This document shows positions 1 through 4,906 of a DNA stretch of 8,920 nt, piece by piece. Made by a program: the position numbers and the translations under genes. The stretch lies in the NCBI GenBank assembly GCA_015068175.1, contig SVLA01000085.1, positions 1-8,920 on the forward strand, read 5' to 3'. Source of the stretch: Oscillospiraceae bacterium (lineage in GTDB: Bacteria; Bacillota_A; Clostridia; Oscillospirales; Oscillospiraceae). The number at the start of each line of letters is the position of its first letter. The first letter of the stretch is position 1. The notes under the pieces are model-generated. The model ran no database searches. It saw only the letters and a program-made list of their open reading frames with translations, and was not told the origin of the DNA.

Positions 1-139
1 ACAACGGCTCTACCATATCGTAAATCTTAGTAAAATCCACAGCTGCATCAATTTTACGCAGCAAATGCTCCGCAGGCACCAGACTTTCGGTGTCCACGAT
101 TTCAAAAATTCCCCGTTCCATTTTTCCACGTTCCAGCAT
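1..139 (-). CDS. IS1182-family transposase, N-terminal fragment (runs off window)
   Basis: Reading the minus strand from the ATG at 139 gives 46 codons without a stop to the window edge. The peptide contains the segment ESLVPAEHLLRKIDAAVDF followed by TKIYDMVEPL. This matches the conserved start of IS1182 (DDE, IS5-superfamily-like) transposases, in which 'LVPxDHLLRKID..IDFSFIYDLV' precedes the catalytic domain. The DDE residues lie outside the window, so activity cannot be judged. A GGTGAT-like ribosome site lies just upstream (146-150) with an extended -10 promoter behind it. An alternative ATG at 146 is in a frame that closes quickly. The visible part is intact, with no frameshift. Confidence 0.8.
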   Translation of the reverse strand, partial: MLERGKMERGIFEIVDTESLVPAEHLLRKIDAAVDFTKIYDMVEPL

Positions 140-157
140 CTTTCATCACCCGGAACT

Positions 158-166
158 ATTATATCA
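158..166 (-). promoter_or_regulatory. Extended -10 promoter of the transposase
   Basis: The minus strand reads TGATATAAT (TATAAT at 158-163 with the TGn extension), 19 nt before the transposase ATG. No convincing -35 is found at the right spacing, because that stretch is occupied by the hairpin at 177-204. The predicted start near 151 would leave a leader of only about 12 nt. Confidence 0.5.
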
Positions 167-176
167 TATAAAACAG

Positions 177-204
177 AAAAAGCCCAGCTTTCGCTGAGCT
201 TTTT
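177..204. repeat. IS-end hairpin, possible shield against read-through
   Basis: Five A and GC at 177-183 pair with GC and five T at 198-204. The inner stem CAGC/GCTG closes a TTTC loop, with one C/A mismatch. It can act as a terminator on either strand because A and T tracts flank it. Hairpins between an IS end and its transposase promoter commonly block transcription entering from the host, and its position fits that role. Confidence 0.5.
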
Positions 205-214
205 CGACAAACTG

Positions 215-244
215 AGAGGATACCGCAAGGTATCCTCTGTTTTT
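215..244 (+). terminator. Rho-independent terminator beside the IS end
   Basis: A perfect 10-bp stem AGAGGATACC / GGTATCCTCT (215-224 and 229-238) closes a GCAA tetraloop (225-228) and is followed by GTTTTTTA. The U-tract is on the plus strand, so it would terminate a gene to the left that the insertion sequence now separates from it. The 3' arm and tail recur at 401 without the 5' arm. Confidence 0.75.
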
Positions 245-297
245 TATGGAATGGGATTCGAAAGGCCGGCCCCGAAGGGGTAAAAACGTGCCGGTGG
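229..297 (+). repeat. 69-bp exact direct repeat, copy 1
   Basis: Identical base for base to 401-469, an offset of 172 bp. It starts on the first base of the 3' arm of the terminator hairpin and ends two bases past the loop of the next palindrome (281-307). It contains GGGATTCGAA and a CCCC-GAA-GGGG mini-hairpin (270-280). Confidence 0.9.
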
Positions 298-307
298 CAC
301 GTTTTTA
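281..307. repeat. Perfect 12-bp palindrome with 3-nt loop
   Basis: TAAAAACGTGCC (281-292), loop GGT (293-295), GGCACGTTTTTA (296-307). It is flanked by GGCC on both sides (264-267 and 308-311) and further out by GGATTC (254-259) opposite GAATCC (318-323), so 254-323 can fold as one branched structure. No U-tract follows, so it is not a simple terminator. Confidence 0.8.
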
Positions 308-327
308 GGCCGTGGGAGAATCCTTTG

Positions 328-390
328 GCCCGGGGATGCGGTCCTGCGGACCGTAGACACGGGTCAAATTGCCGTATGGGCAGAGAATTT
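328..390. repeat. Further hairpins of the structured intergenic region
   Basis: CGGTCC (339-344) and GGACCG (348-353) pair around a TGC loop and are enclosed by CCCG (329-332) and CGGG (360-363). Next, AAATTGCC (366-373) pairs with GGCA and AATTT (379-382, 386-390) with a three-base bulge. With 215-323, nearly the whole 215-390 interval is self-complementary. The 140-542 interval contains no credible gene; short ORFs across it have no ribosome site. Confidence 0.6.
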
Positions 391-400
391 CCGGTAGCGG

Positions 401-469
401 GGTATCCTCTGTTTTTTATGGAATGGGATTCGAAAGGCCGGCCCCGAAGGGGTAAAAACGTGCCGGTGG
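401..469 (+). repeat. 69-bp exact direct repeat, copy 2
   Basis: Second copy of 229-297. It carries the terminator's 3' arm and T-tract but not the 5' arm, and the left arm of the 12-bp palindrome but not the right arm, so neither hairpin can form here. The esterase promoter begins 18 bp downstream. Confidence 0.9.
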
Positions 470-486
470 GGTTTCCGTTTTGGGGA

Positions 487-515
487 TTGACATTGGCGCA
501 AATTGGACGTATACT
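487..515 (+). promoter_or_regulatory. Sigma-A promoter of the esterase lipoprotein gene
   Basis: TTGACA (487-492), a 17-nt spacer, then TATACT (510-515). The predicted start is about 522, leaving a leader of about 21 nt before the ATG at 543. Confidence 0.85.
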
Positions 516-542
516 GGAAGAAAAAAGAAGGAAAACCCGAAC

Positions 543-1541
543 ATGCAACGTTGTATTGTTTTGTTTTTGACTCTGGCGCTGCTGCTGTGCGCCTGCGCCG
601 CCACGGAAATCACGCCCACAACCGGGGAGACCAATGCCCCCACAAACGGAACGGAGGGACCCACTGTGCCTGAAATGAACATCCACCCCGACCGTGAAAA
701 ATGCACCGTCCCCACGGAAAACGTGGAAGGCGACTATATTTACAAGGTCATCGGCAGCCGCCAACTGCGGATCATTTACCGGCCCGCCCTGGTCAATGTT
801 TATGAGAAAGCGCCGGTGCTGTTTTTGATCTCCGGCGGCGGCTTTATGGAATGCTCCGAGGAATGGGCCATCGACTATATGGCCAACGAGGCGATGAAAC
901 TGCGCCAGTCCGGTTTTGCCGTAGTCTCTGTGGAATACCGTGTGGGCGGCGAGGGCGTCAATATCAAGCAGGTCTATTCCGACATGGCCGACGCCATGCG
1001 CTACCTGAGCTATTACAGCGATGTGTTCGGCATTGACCCCAATAAGTTCGTCACGTCCGGCCATTCTGCCGGCGGTTCCGCCTCCCTGGCCCTGGCCTAT
1101 GTGGACCATGATGTGTTTGACGTGGACGGCTATTGGCCCGAAGCGGACTATCAGGTGGTGGGCGCCTATTCTCTGTCCGGCCATGGCGACTATACAAAGA
1201 CGGATTTCGGCCCCTACGGCGGCTATTGCTCCGAAAATGCCAGAACCAACAAGGGCCTGTTCCCCACAGAGGAGATGCGCCGGGAGGTTTCCCCCGTCTT
1301 TTACCTGGATGGCAGCAAGATCCCCTGCAAGCTGCTGATGGGCGAGATGGACAACGTGGTGGCGCCCGTATTTGTAGAGAAATTCAAGGAAGCCTGCGAT
1401 GCCGCCGGCGTTCCCTGCGATGTGGTTTGGTTTGAAAATGCCGGCCATACTTACGAGAGCATGAATGGCGAGGATGTCTGGCCCCGTTATTCCGTGCAGA
1501 AGGCCAAGATCGTGGACTTTGCCAAGTCCTGCGTGGAATAA
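543..1541 (+). CDS. Alpha/beta-hydrolase lipoprotein (esterase-like)
   Basis: The 332-residue product begins with a lipoprotein signal peptide whose lipobox is LCAC, predicting lipidation at Cys18 and anchoring outside the membrane. A Thr/Pro/Asn-rich linker (about 21-45) follows. The rest is an alpha/beta-hydrolase domain: oxyanion-hole segment LISGGGF (95-101), nucleophile elbow GHSAGG with Ser175, probable acid Asp270 (GEMD) and catalytic His302 (AGHTYES). This arrangement resembles carbohydrate-esterase or BD-FAE-like enzymes; the substrate cannot be told. The usual HGGG has Ser in place of His. I chose ATG 543 because AGAAGG (526-531) precedes it and a longer frame from TTG 480 would run through the promoter. 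The gene stands alone, between its own promoter and a terminator. Confidence 0.85.
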   Translation: MQRCIVLFLTLALLLCACAATEITPTTGETNAPTNGTEGPTVPEMNIHPDREKCTVPTENVEGDYIYKVIGSRQLRIIYRPALVNVYEKAPVLFLISGGGFMECSEEWAIDYMANEAMKLRQSGFAVVSVEYRVGGEGVNIKQVYSDMADAMRYLSYYSDVFGIDPNKFVTSGHSAGGSASLALAYVDHDVFDVDGYWPEADYQVVGAYSLSGHGDYTKTDFGPYGGYCSENARTNKGLFPTEEMRREVSPVFYLDGSKIPCKLLMGEMDNVVAPVFVEKFKEACDAAGVPCDVVWFENAGHTYESMNGEDVWPRYSVQKAKIVDFAKSCVE

Positions 1542-1558
1542 TACAGATCAGAATTTCA

Positions 1559-1590
1559 GGCCCGGCGGAACTTCCGCCGGGCCTTCCTTA
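1559..1590. terminator. Terminator between convergent lipoprotein genes
   Basis: GGCCCGGCGG (1559-1568) and CCGCCGGGCC (1574-1583) form a perfect 10-bp stem with an AACTT loop. TTCCTTA follows on the plus strand, so it mainly serves the esterase gene. On the minus strand the stem lies just after the GH25 stop but is followed by TGAAATTCTG, a poor U-tract. Confidence 0.75.
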
Positions 1591-1601
1591 CGTTATGGAG
1601 T

Positions 1602-2384
1602 TTACTCCTTGATCAAAATGTTGATATCCACATTGCCGTTGATACCGTCCACCTGGCCTTGGTCGGTGTATTGCCACAGATCAAAGCGGCAGGGGAATTC
1701 ACCGTTGACGTTATACATGGCCAGCCACCAGGGGTAGTCCGTCAACTGGAAAAGATCGAGCTGGCTTCCCACCTGGCTGGGGTTGAAGTAGATCATGGGC
1801 GTCAGGCCCCCCTGCTCCACTTCGTCGCAGAAGGCCAGGGCGCAGGCGGTGACCGTCGCCGGGTCCGCATTCTCCGTCCGCTCCTGGGTCTCCCAATCAA
1901 AGGTCAGGGGCAGGTCCAGTTCGAAATCCCCCAGGATCTCCAGGGCGAACTGTGCTTCTTCCCGGGCCTCCTCTTCGGTCAATGCCTGGGAGAAGAAGTA
2001 GGCACCCACCAGCAGGCCGGCATCCCGGGCGCCCTGCAGATTGACCCGGGCGTGGGTATCTTCGTTCAGCAGGCCCGTTTCATACCCCCGGTAACCCAGC
2101 CGCACGATGGCGAAGCGGATGCCGGCGGCCCGGACCTTTTCCCAGTCGATCTGTCCCTGGTACCGGGAAACGTCGATGCCGATGAGGGTGTTGGTGGTCA
2201 GGCAGGATAAGTAGGCCCCTTTCAGGGCGAAATCGTTGCTGTTATAAAGACTTTGCGGCAGTGTGGGGGGCGGTTCCGTGGGCGGCTGTGTTTCCCGACT
2301 TCCGAAATTGCAGGCGCACAGAGCAAAGGTCATCAGGAGGACCAGCACCCCAGCGGTCCACCGTTTGAATGTTTGGATGTGCAT
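1602..2384 (-). CDS. GH25 lysozyme-like lipoprotein (muramidase)
   Basis: The 260-residue product has a signal peptide ending in lipobox LCAC (lipidated Cys25), a Pro/Thr-rich linker (about 31-43), then a complete GH25 domain. Visible family marks are GIDVSRYQG (69-77) with Asp71, the strand TFDWET with Asp163 and Glu165 (the catalytic DxE), and a closing LWQYT...GNVDIN with Asp253. GH25 enzymes cleave the MurNAc-GlcNAc bond of peptidoglycan, so this is probably a cell-surface wall-remodelling enzyme. The start at 2384 is preferred: AAAGGAGGG (2391-2399) lies 6 nt before it, whereas the ATG at 2390 touches that site. It has its own promoter and faces the esterase gene. Confidence 0.9.
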   Translation of the reverse strand: MHIQTFKRWTAGVLVLLMTFALCACNFGSRETQPPTEPPPTLPQSLYNSNDFALKGAYLSCLTTNTLIGIDVSRYQGQIDWEKVRAAGIRFAIVRLGYRGYETGLLNEDTHARVNLQGARDAGLLVGAYFFSQALTEEEAREEAQFALEILGDFELDLPLTFDWETQERTENADPATVTACALAFCDEVEQGGLTPMIYFNPSQVGSQLDLFQLTDYPWWLAMYNVNGEFPCRFDLWQYTDQGQVDGINGNVDINILIKE

Positions 2385-2405
2385 GGTCATCCCTCCTTTG
2401 CAATC

Positions 2406-2434
2406 ACTATACCACATAACGACAAATTTCACAA
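2406..2434 (-). promoter_or_regulatory. Promoter of the GH25 gene
   Basis: On the minus strand TTGTGA (2429-2434) is followed by a 17-nt spacer and TATAGT (2406-2411) with an extended TGG. The predicted start is near 2399, which is the first base of the ribosome site, so the leader is about 15 nt. Confidence 0.8.
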
Positions 2435-2466
2435 GAAAAAATATGCGCTGTCCTTGCCCATAATGT

Positions 2467-2499
2467 GGCAAAAGAGGCTGTTGCCACCGCAACAGCCTC
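2467..2499 (-). terminator. Terminator of the gluQ operon
   Basis: A perfect 11-bp stem (GAGGCTGTTGC / GCAACAGCCTC, 2474-2484 and 2489-2499) with a 4-nt loop is followed on the minus strand by TTTTGCC. It lies 5 nt past the stop of the nucleotidylyltransferase gene and insulates the GH25 promoter. Confidence 0.8.
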
Positions 2500-2504
2500 A
2501 GATT

Positions 2505-3431
2505 TTAGTTCCACAATCCGTGGGGGTAGATCCCTTCGGCGGTCATTTCCCACAGAGCGGCCATCACCAGGGGCTTGTCGGCGGCATAGGTCACGCCGTA
2601 CCACCGGTCGGGGGAGGACAGCACCCGGACGGTGGCCTTGCCCTCCGTCAGAAGCTGTTCCACCGCCATGGGCAGATAGTATTCGCCCTTCAGGGCATTG
2701 GTCGCCAGGGCCCGGTCCAGGAAGGGGGCAAACCGCCGTTCCACTTCCGGCAGGAAGCTGGGGGTGAATCCCCACATGTTCATGGACACCACCGTGTCCG
2801 CCGGCAGATCGGTCCAGCTTTCGCCGCCATCCTCGGTGTAGTGGATACCGCCGTCGTATTTTTCCACCCGGGTCCGCTCGTTGATGGCAGTCAGCAGGCC
2901 GTCTTCCACCTGGCAGACGCCCCGGGCCACGCTGCCGTGTTCCGTGACGGTGTTGCCCAAGGCGTAACCCACCATGCAGTAATCGTAGGTCCGGCCGTCC
3001 CGGGCCCGGATCAGATGGTCGAAAATGGTCTTAAAAGCGCTGCGGCCGTAATAATCGTCGGCGTTGATCACGGCAAAGGGGGCGCCGCCGATGGCTTCCG
3101 CGGCGCACAGCACCGCATGGCAGGTGCCCCAGGGCTTGGTGCGTCCCTCCGGCACGGCATAGCCGGCGGGGAGCCGGTCCAGCTCCTGGTAGGCGTAGCG
3201 GATCTCCATGGGGCATTTTTCCAGCCGCTTGCCCACCGTGGCCATAAAATCTTCCCGAATGGCTTCTTTAATGATGATCACCGCGGTCTCAAATCCGGCG
3301 GCGTGGGCGTCGTAGAGCGAATAATCCAGGATCGCTTCCCCCTGGCTGCCCACGGGGTCGATCTGCTTCAGACCGCCGTAACGGCTGCCCATACCGGCGG
3401 CCATTACCACCAAAACCGGTTTTTTATACAT
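2505..3431 (-). CDS. Sugar-phosphate nucleotidylyltransferase-like protein
   Basis: This 308-residue cytoplasmic protein carries the NTP_transferase fold signature: VVMAAGMGSRYGGLKQ (8-23), where Gly-rich AAGMGSR binds the nucleotide triphosphate, KPWGT (99-103), and NADDYYG (123-129) with the metal-binding Asp pair. Enzymes of this family transfer NMP from an NTP to a sugar- or polyol-phosphate for surface polymer or glycan precursors. The exact nucleotide and sugar cannot be read from the sequence, and no glycan biosynthesis genes are adjacent. It is the last gene of its operon, starting 15 bp after the GluQ-RS stop with GGAGG 7 nt before the ATG, and is followed by a terminator. The frame is intact. 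Confidence 0.8.
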   Translation of the reverse strand: MYKKPVLVVMAAGMGSRYGGLKQIDPVGSQGEAILDYSLYDAHAAGFETAVIIIKEAIREDFMATVGKRLEKCPMEIRYAYQELDRLPAGYAVPEGRTKPWGTCHAVLCAAEAIGGAPFAVINADDYYGRSAFKTIFDHLIRARDGRTYDYCMVGYALGNTVTEHGSVARGVCQVEDGLLTAINERTRVEKYDGGIHYTEDGGESWTDLPADTVVSMNMWGFTPSFLPEVERRFAPFLDRALATNALKGEYYLPMAVEQLLTEGKATVRVLSSPDRWYGVTYAADKPLVMAALWEMTAEGIYPHGLWN

Positions 3432-3446
3432 GATATGTCCTCCAGA

Positions 3447-4343
3447 TTATAGCGTTAAGTAAATATCGTCCTTCCGCAGCTTCTCCCAGGAGAATTCCCG
3501 GGCCAGTTCCCTGGCGGAAATGGGCGTCTTTTGGTCAATGAGGCCGCTGCTGAAAGCCAGAATGCCCATCAGCTCCTCCGGTTTCATCCGCAGGCGCAAT
3601 TGCCCCAGATCCAGATCCCGGTCCCGTTTGCTTAAACGGCGGCCGTCGGGGGCCATCAGCATGGGCACATGGCCGTATTCCGGATGGGGGAAACCGAACA
3701 GTTCCTGCAAATACATCTGCCGTGGCGCGGAGCTGAGCAGGTCCATGCCCCGGACTACTTCCGTGACCCCGGCTTCGCCGTCATCCACCGTCACCGCAAG
3801 CTGATAAACATAGACGCCGTCGGCCCGGCGGACCACAAAATCGCCGCAATCCGTGGCCAGATTCTCGGAATAAAGTCCCTGGACCCGATCCCGAAACTGC
3901 CACAGCCGGTCCGGCACCGTCACCCGCCAGGAAGGGGCGCGGCCCGCCGGCGGATCCTGCAGACCCCGACAGGTGCCGGGATAAACGTAGGTCCCGTCGG
4001 AAAGGTGGGGAGCGTTGACGCTGTGGAGCTGACTGCGGGTGCAGTAGCAGGGGTAGAGCAGATCTTTTTCTGCCAGAATATCAAAGTAGCGGTCATAGAC
4101 CTTGCTCCTGGTGGACTGGGGCGGCGTTTCCCGATCCCAATCCAGGCCCAGCCAGGTCAGATCCTCCCGCAGGAGCCGTGCAAATTCTCCGCTGGTCCGG
4201 GCGGTGTCCAGATCTTCCATCCGCAGTACCATTTCGCCGCCGGCGCTGCGGACGGAGAGCCAGGCCATGAGCCCGGCAAATACGTTGCCCAGATGCATCC
4301 GTCCCGAAGGGGTGGGGGCGAAGCGACCCACCGGGGCCGTCAT
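3447..4343 (-). CDS. gluQ: Glutamyl-Q tRNA(Asp) synthetase
   Basis: The 298-residue product resembles the catalytic half of glutamyl-tRNA synthetase without an anticodon-binding domain, which defines GluQ-RS (YadB). That enzyme attaches glutamate to queuosine at position 34 of tRNA-Asp. Motifs present: GRFAPTPSGRMHLGN (7-20 region; HLGN is the HIGH motif), the zinc set C99-x-C101...Y121-x3-C125 typical of GluQ-RS, an active-site Asp/Glu-rich VRGMDLL (197-203), and RLSKRDRD (236-242; KMSKS equivalent). I chose ATG 4343 over an upstream in-frame ATG at 4391 because it starts at the motif region and forms an ATGA overlap with the preceding stop, implying translational coupling; its own ribosome site (GGGGG) is weak. 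The function requires queuosine-modified tRNA, whose pathway is not in this window. Confidence 0.9.
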   Translation of the reverse strand: MTAPVGRFAPTPSGRMHLGNVFAGLMAWLSVRSAGGEMVLRMEDLDTARTSGEFARLLREDLTWLGLDWDRETPPQSTRSKVYDRYFDILAEKDLLYPCYCTRSQLHSVNAPHLSDGTYVYPGTCRGLQDPPAGRAPSWRVTVPDRLWQFRDRVQGLYSENLATDCGDFVVRRADGVYVYQLAVTVDDGEAGVTEVVRGMDLLSSAPRQMYLQELFGFPHPEYGHVPMLMAPDGRRLSKRDRDLDLGQLRLRMKPEELMGILAFSSGLIDQKTPISARELAREFSWEKLRKDDIYLTL

Positions 4344-4651
4344 GACAAGACCCCCAGCCAGTAGATCAGCACCGCGATGATCCCCAGGCACAGCGCGCTG
4401 GCGGCCACCATGAGACCCAGGACCAGTTTGTCGTTGGATCCGGTTTTTTCCTCGGCCTTGGGCGGCGGATCGGTCCGGCCGTAATTGTTGGCATAATTCC
4501 GGTACCCCCGGCGCTGGGGGTCCCGGATCTCCTCGGGATCATCGAAGGCAGGCTTGGGCCGGCGGCCGGTTACTGTATCCGGATCCCGGTCATCCTCTTC
4601 GGCCAGCAGCGCTTTCTGGAGCCGTTCCAATTCCTTTTGCTGATCATCCAT
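4340..4651 (-). CDS. Small tail-anchored membrane protein, unknown function
   Basis: I do not recognise this 103-residue protein. The N-terminal half is highly charged: a likely short helix (2-22, rich in Glu, Lys and Gln) and then a disordered Asp/Arg/Pro-rich region (23-74), including GYRNYANNYGR. The C-terminal end is one strongly hydrophobic segment (about 76-102), predicting a single-pass protein with the N-terminus in the cytoplasm. The ATG at 4651 is chosen over GTG 4660 because AAGGAGG (4660-4666) overlaps that GTG but stands 8 nt from the ATG. It is the first gene of the operon and its stop overlaps the gluQ start (ATGA). The coupling suggests co-regulation, not necessarily a shared function. 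Confidence 0.75.
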   Translation of the reverse strand: MDDQQKELERLQKALLAEEDDRDPDTVTGRRPKPAFDDPEEIRDPQRRGYRNYANNYGRTDPPPKAEEKTGSNDKLVLGLMVAASALCLGIIAVLIYWLGVLS

Positions 4652-4672
4652 ACGCCGCACCTCCTTTTCCTT

Positions 4673-4701
4673 ATTCTAACCCAAAAACGGAATAAAGTAA
4701 A
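4673..4701 (-). promoter_or_regulatory. Promoter of the membrane protein-gluQ operon
   Basis: Minus strand TTTACT (4696-4701), 17-nt spacer, TAGAAT (4673-4678). The predicted start near 4666 coincides with the first base of the AAGGAGG ribosome site, giving a leader of about 15 nt, as for GH25. The -35 is only a 4/6 match. Confidence 0.6.
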
Positions 4702-4711
4702 GCCAATTTTC

Positions 4712-4735
4712 CCCAGGGCGTTCTGTCTCCCTGGG
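4712..4735. repeat. CCCAGGG / CCCTGGG dyad upstream of the operon promoter
   Basis: CCCAGGG (4712-4718) and CCCTGGG (4729-4735) are perfect inverted arms 10 nt apart, flanked by T and A runs that extend the pairing. No U-tract follows on either strand. It sits about 10 bp upstream of the -35, so a regulator site is possible. Confidence 0.4.
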
Positions 4736-4790
4736 AAAAACAAGAATATTTCACACAACTTCAAAAAATCTTAACAAATATTCACTTTTT

Positions 4791-4847
4791 TTATTCACAA
4801 ATAAAAACTACAATAATGTCAAACGATTCAAATTCTTCATTTTTCAT
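4791..4847 (-). CDS. Possible 18-codon peptide ORF
   Basis: The minus strand has ATG at 4847 followed by 17 codons and TAA, encoding MKNEEFESFDIIVVFICE. A strong ribosome-site-like GAGGAGAGG (4853-4861) lies 5 nt upstream. The ORF lies between the tatD hairpin and the next operon's promoter, inside very AT-rich DNA. No convincing promoter precedes it, so it would depend on read-through from tatD. AT-rich DNA gives A/G-rich ribosome-site look-alikes by chance, so this is tentative. The composition differs sharply from every other gene here. Confidence 0.25.
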   Translation of the reverse strand: MKNEEFESFDIIVVFICE

Positions 4848-4867
4848 TTTTTCCTCTCCTCTTTCTT

Positions 4868-4903
4868 GTACAAAGTCCGCAGCGGATGCTGCGGACTTTG
4901 TAC
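4868..4903 (-). terminator. Perfect 16-bp hairpin after tatD
   Basis: GTACAAAGTCCGCAGC (4868-4883) pairs perfectly with GCTGCGGACTTTGTAC (4888-4903) around a 4-nt loop, 3 nt past the tatD stop. The GC-rich core followed by TTTGTAC can act as a weak intrinsic terminator, but no real U-run follows the full stem on the minus strand (AAGAAAG). It may instead stabilise the 3' end of the transcript. Confidence 0.6.
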
Positions 4904-4906
4904 GTT

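Larger units (their letters stand above)
1..214 (-). mobile_element. IS1182-type insertion sequence, 5' end only
   Basis: The left edge of the window contains the transposase start of an IS1182-like element, its promoter, and what looks like the terminal region. Beyond the promoter is an imperfect hairpin (177-204) followed by TCGACAAACTGAG, after which an unrelated terminator hairpin begins at 215. I place the end near 205-214 because the IS-like sequence stops there, but no terminal inverted repeat partner or target duplication can be checked, since the other end lies outside the window. The element assignment rests on the encoded N-terminus; the exact boundary is a guess. Confidence 0.55.

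Noticed and set aside
250..262. GGGATTCGAA as a tRNA T-arm remnant
   Set aside because: The flanking bases do not form a 5-bp T-stem and no acceptor or anticodon arm is present, so a tRNA or tRNA-linked att site is not supported.
480..542. N-terminal extension of the esterase from TTG 480
   Set aside because: It overlaps the TTGACA/TATACT promoter and the ribosome site, and the lipoprotein signal peptide begins at ATG 543.
159..1448. 429-codon open frame on the minus strand
   Set aside because: Its His/Gly/Ala-rich product resembles no family, has no ribosome site, and is the shadow of the esterase gene in GC-rich DNA.
3446..3451. TATAAT on the minus strand at the end of gluQ
   Set aside because: No -35 at 16-18 nt, and the start would fall inside the ribosome site of the next gene; it comes from the last gluQ codon plus its TAA stop.
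2253..3452. 399-codon open frame on the plus strand
   Set aside because: It is antisense to the nucleotidylyltransferase, with low-complexity His/Gly content and no ribosome site.
4750..4800. Rex-like binding sites in the AT-rich island
   Set aside because: TTGTTAA and TTGTGAA half-sites occur, but none has a properly spaced inverted partner.
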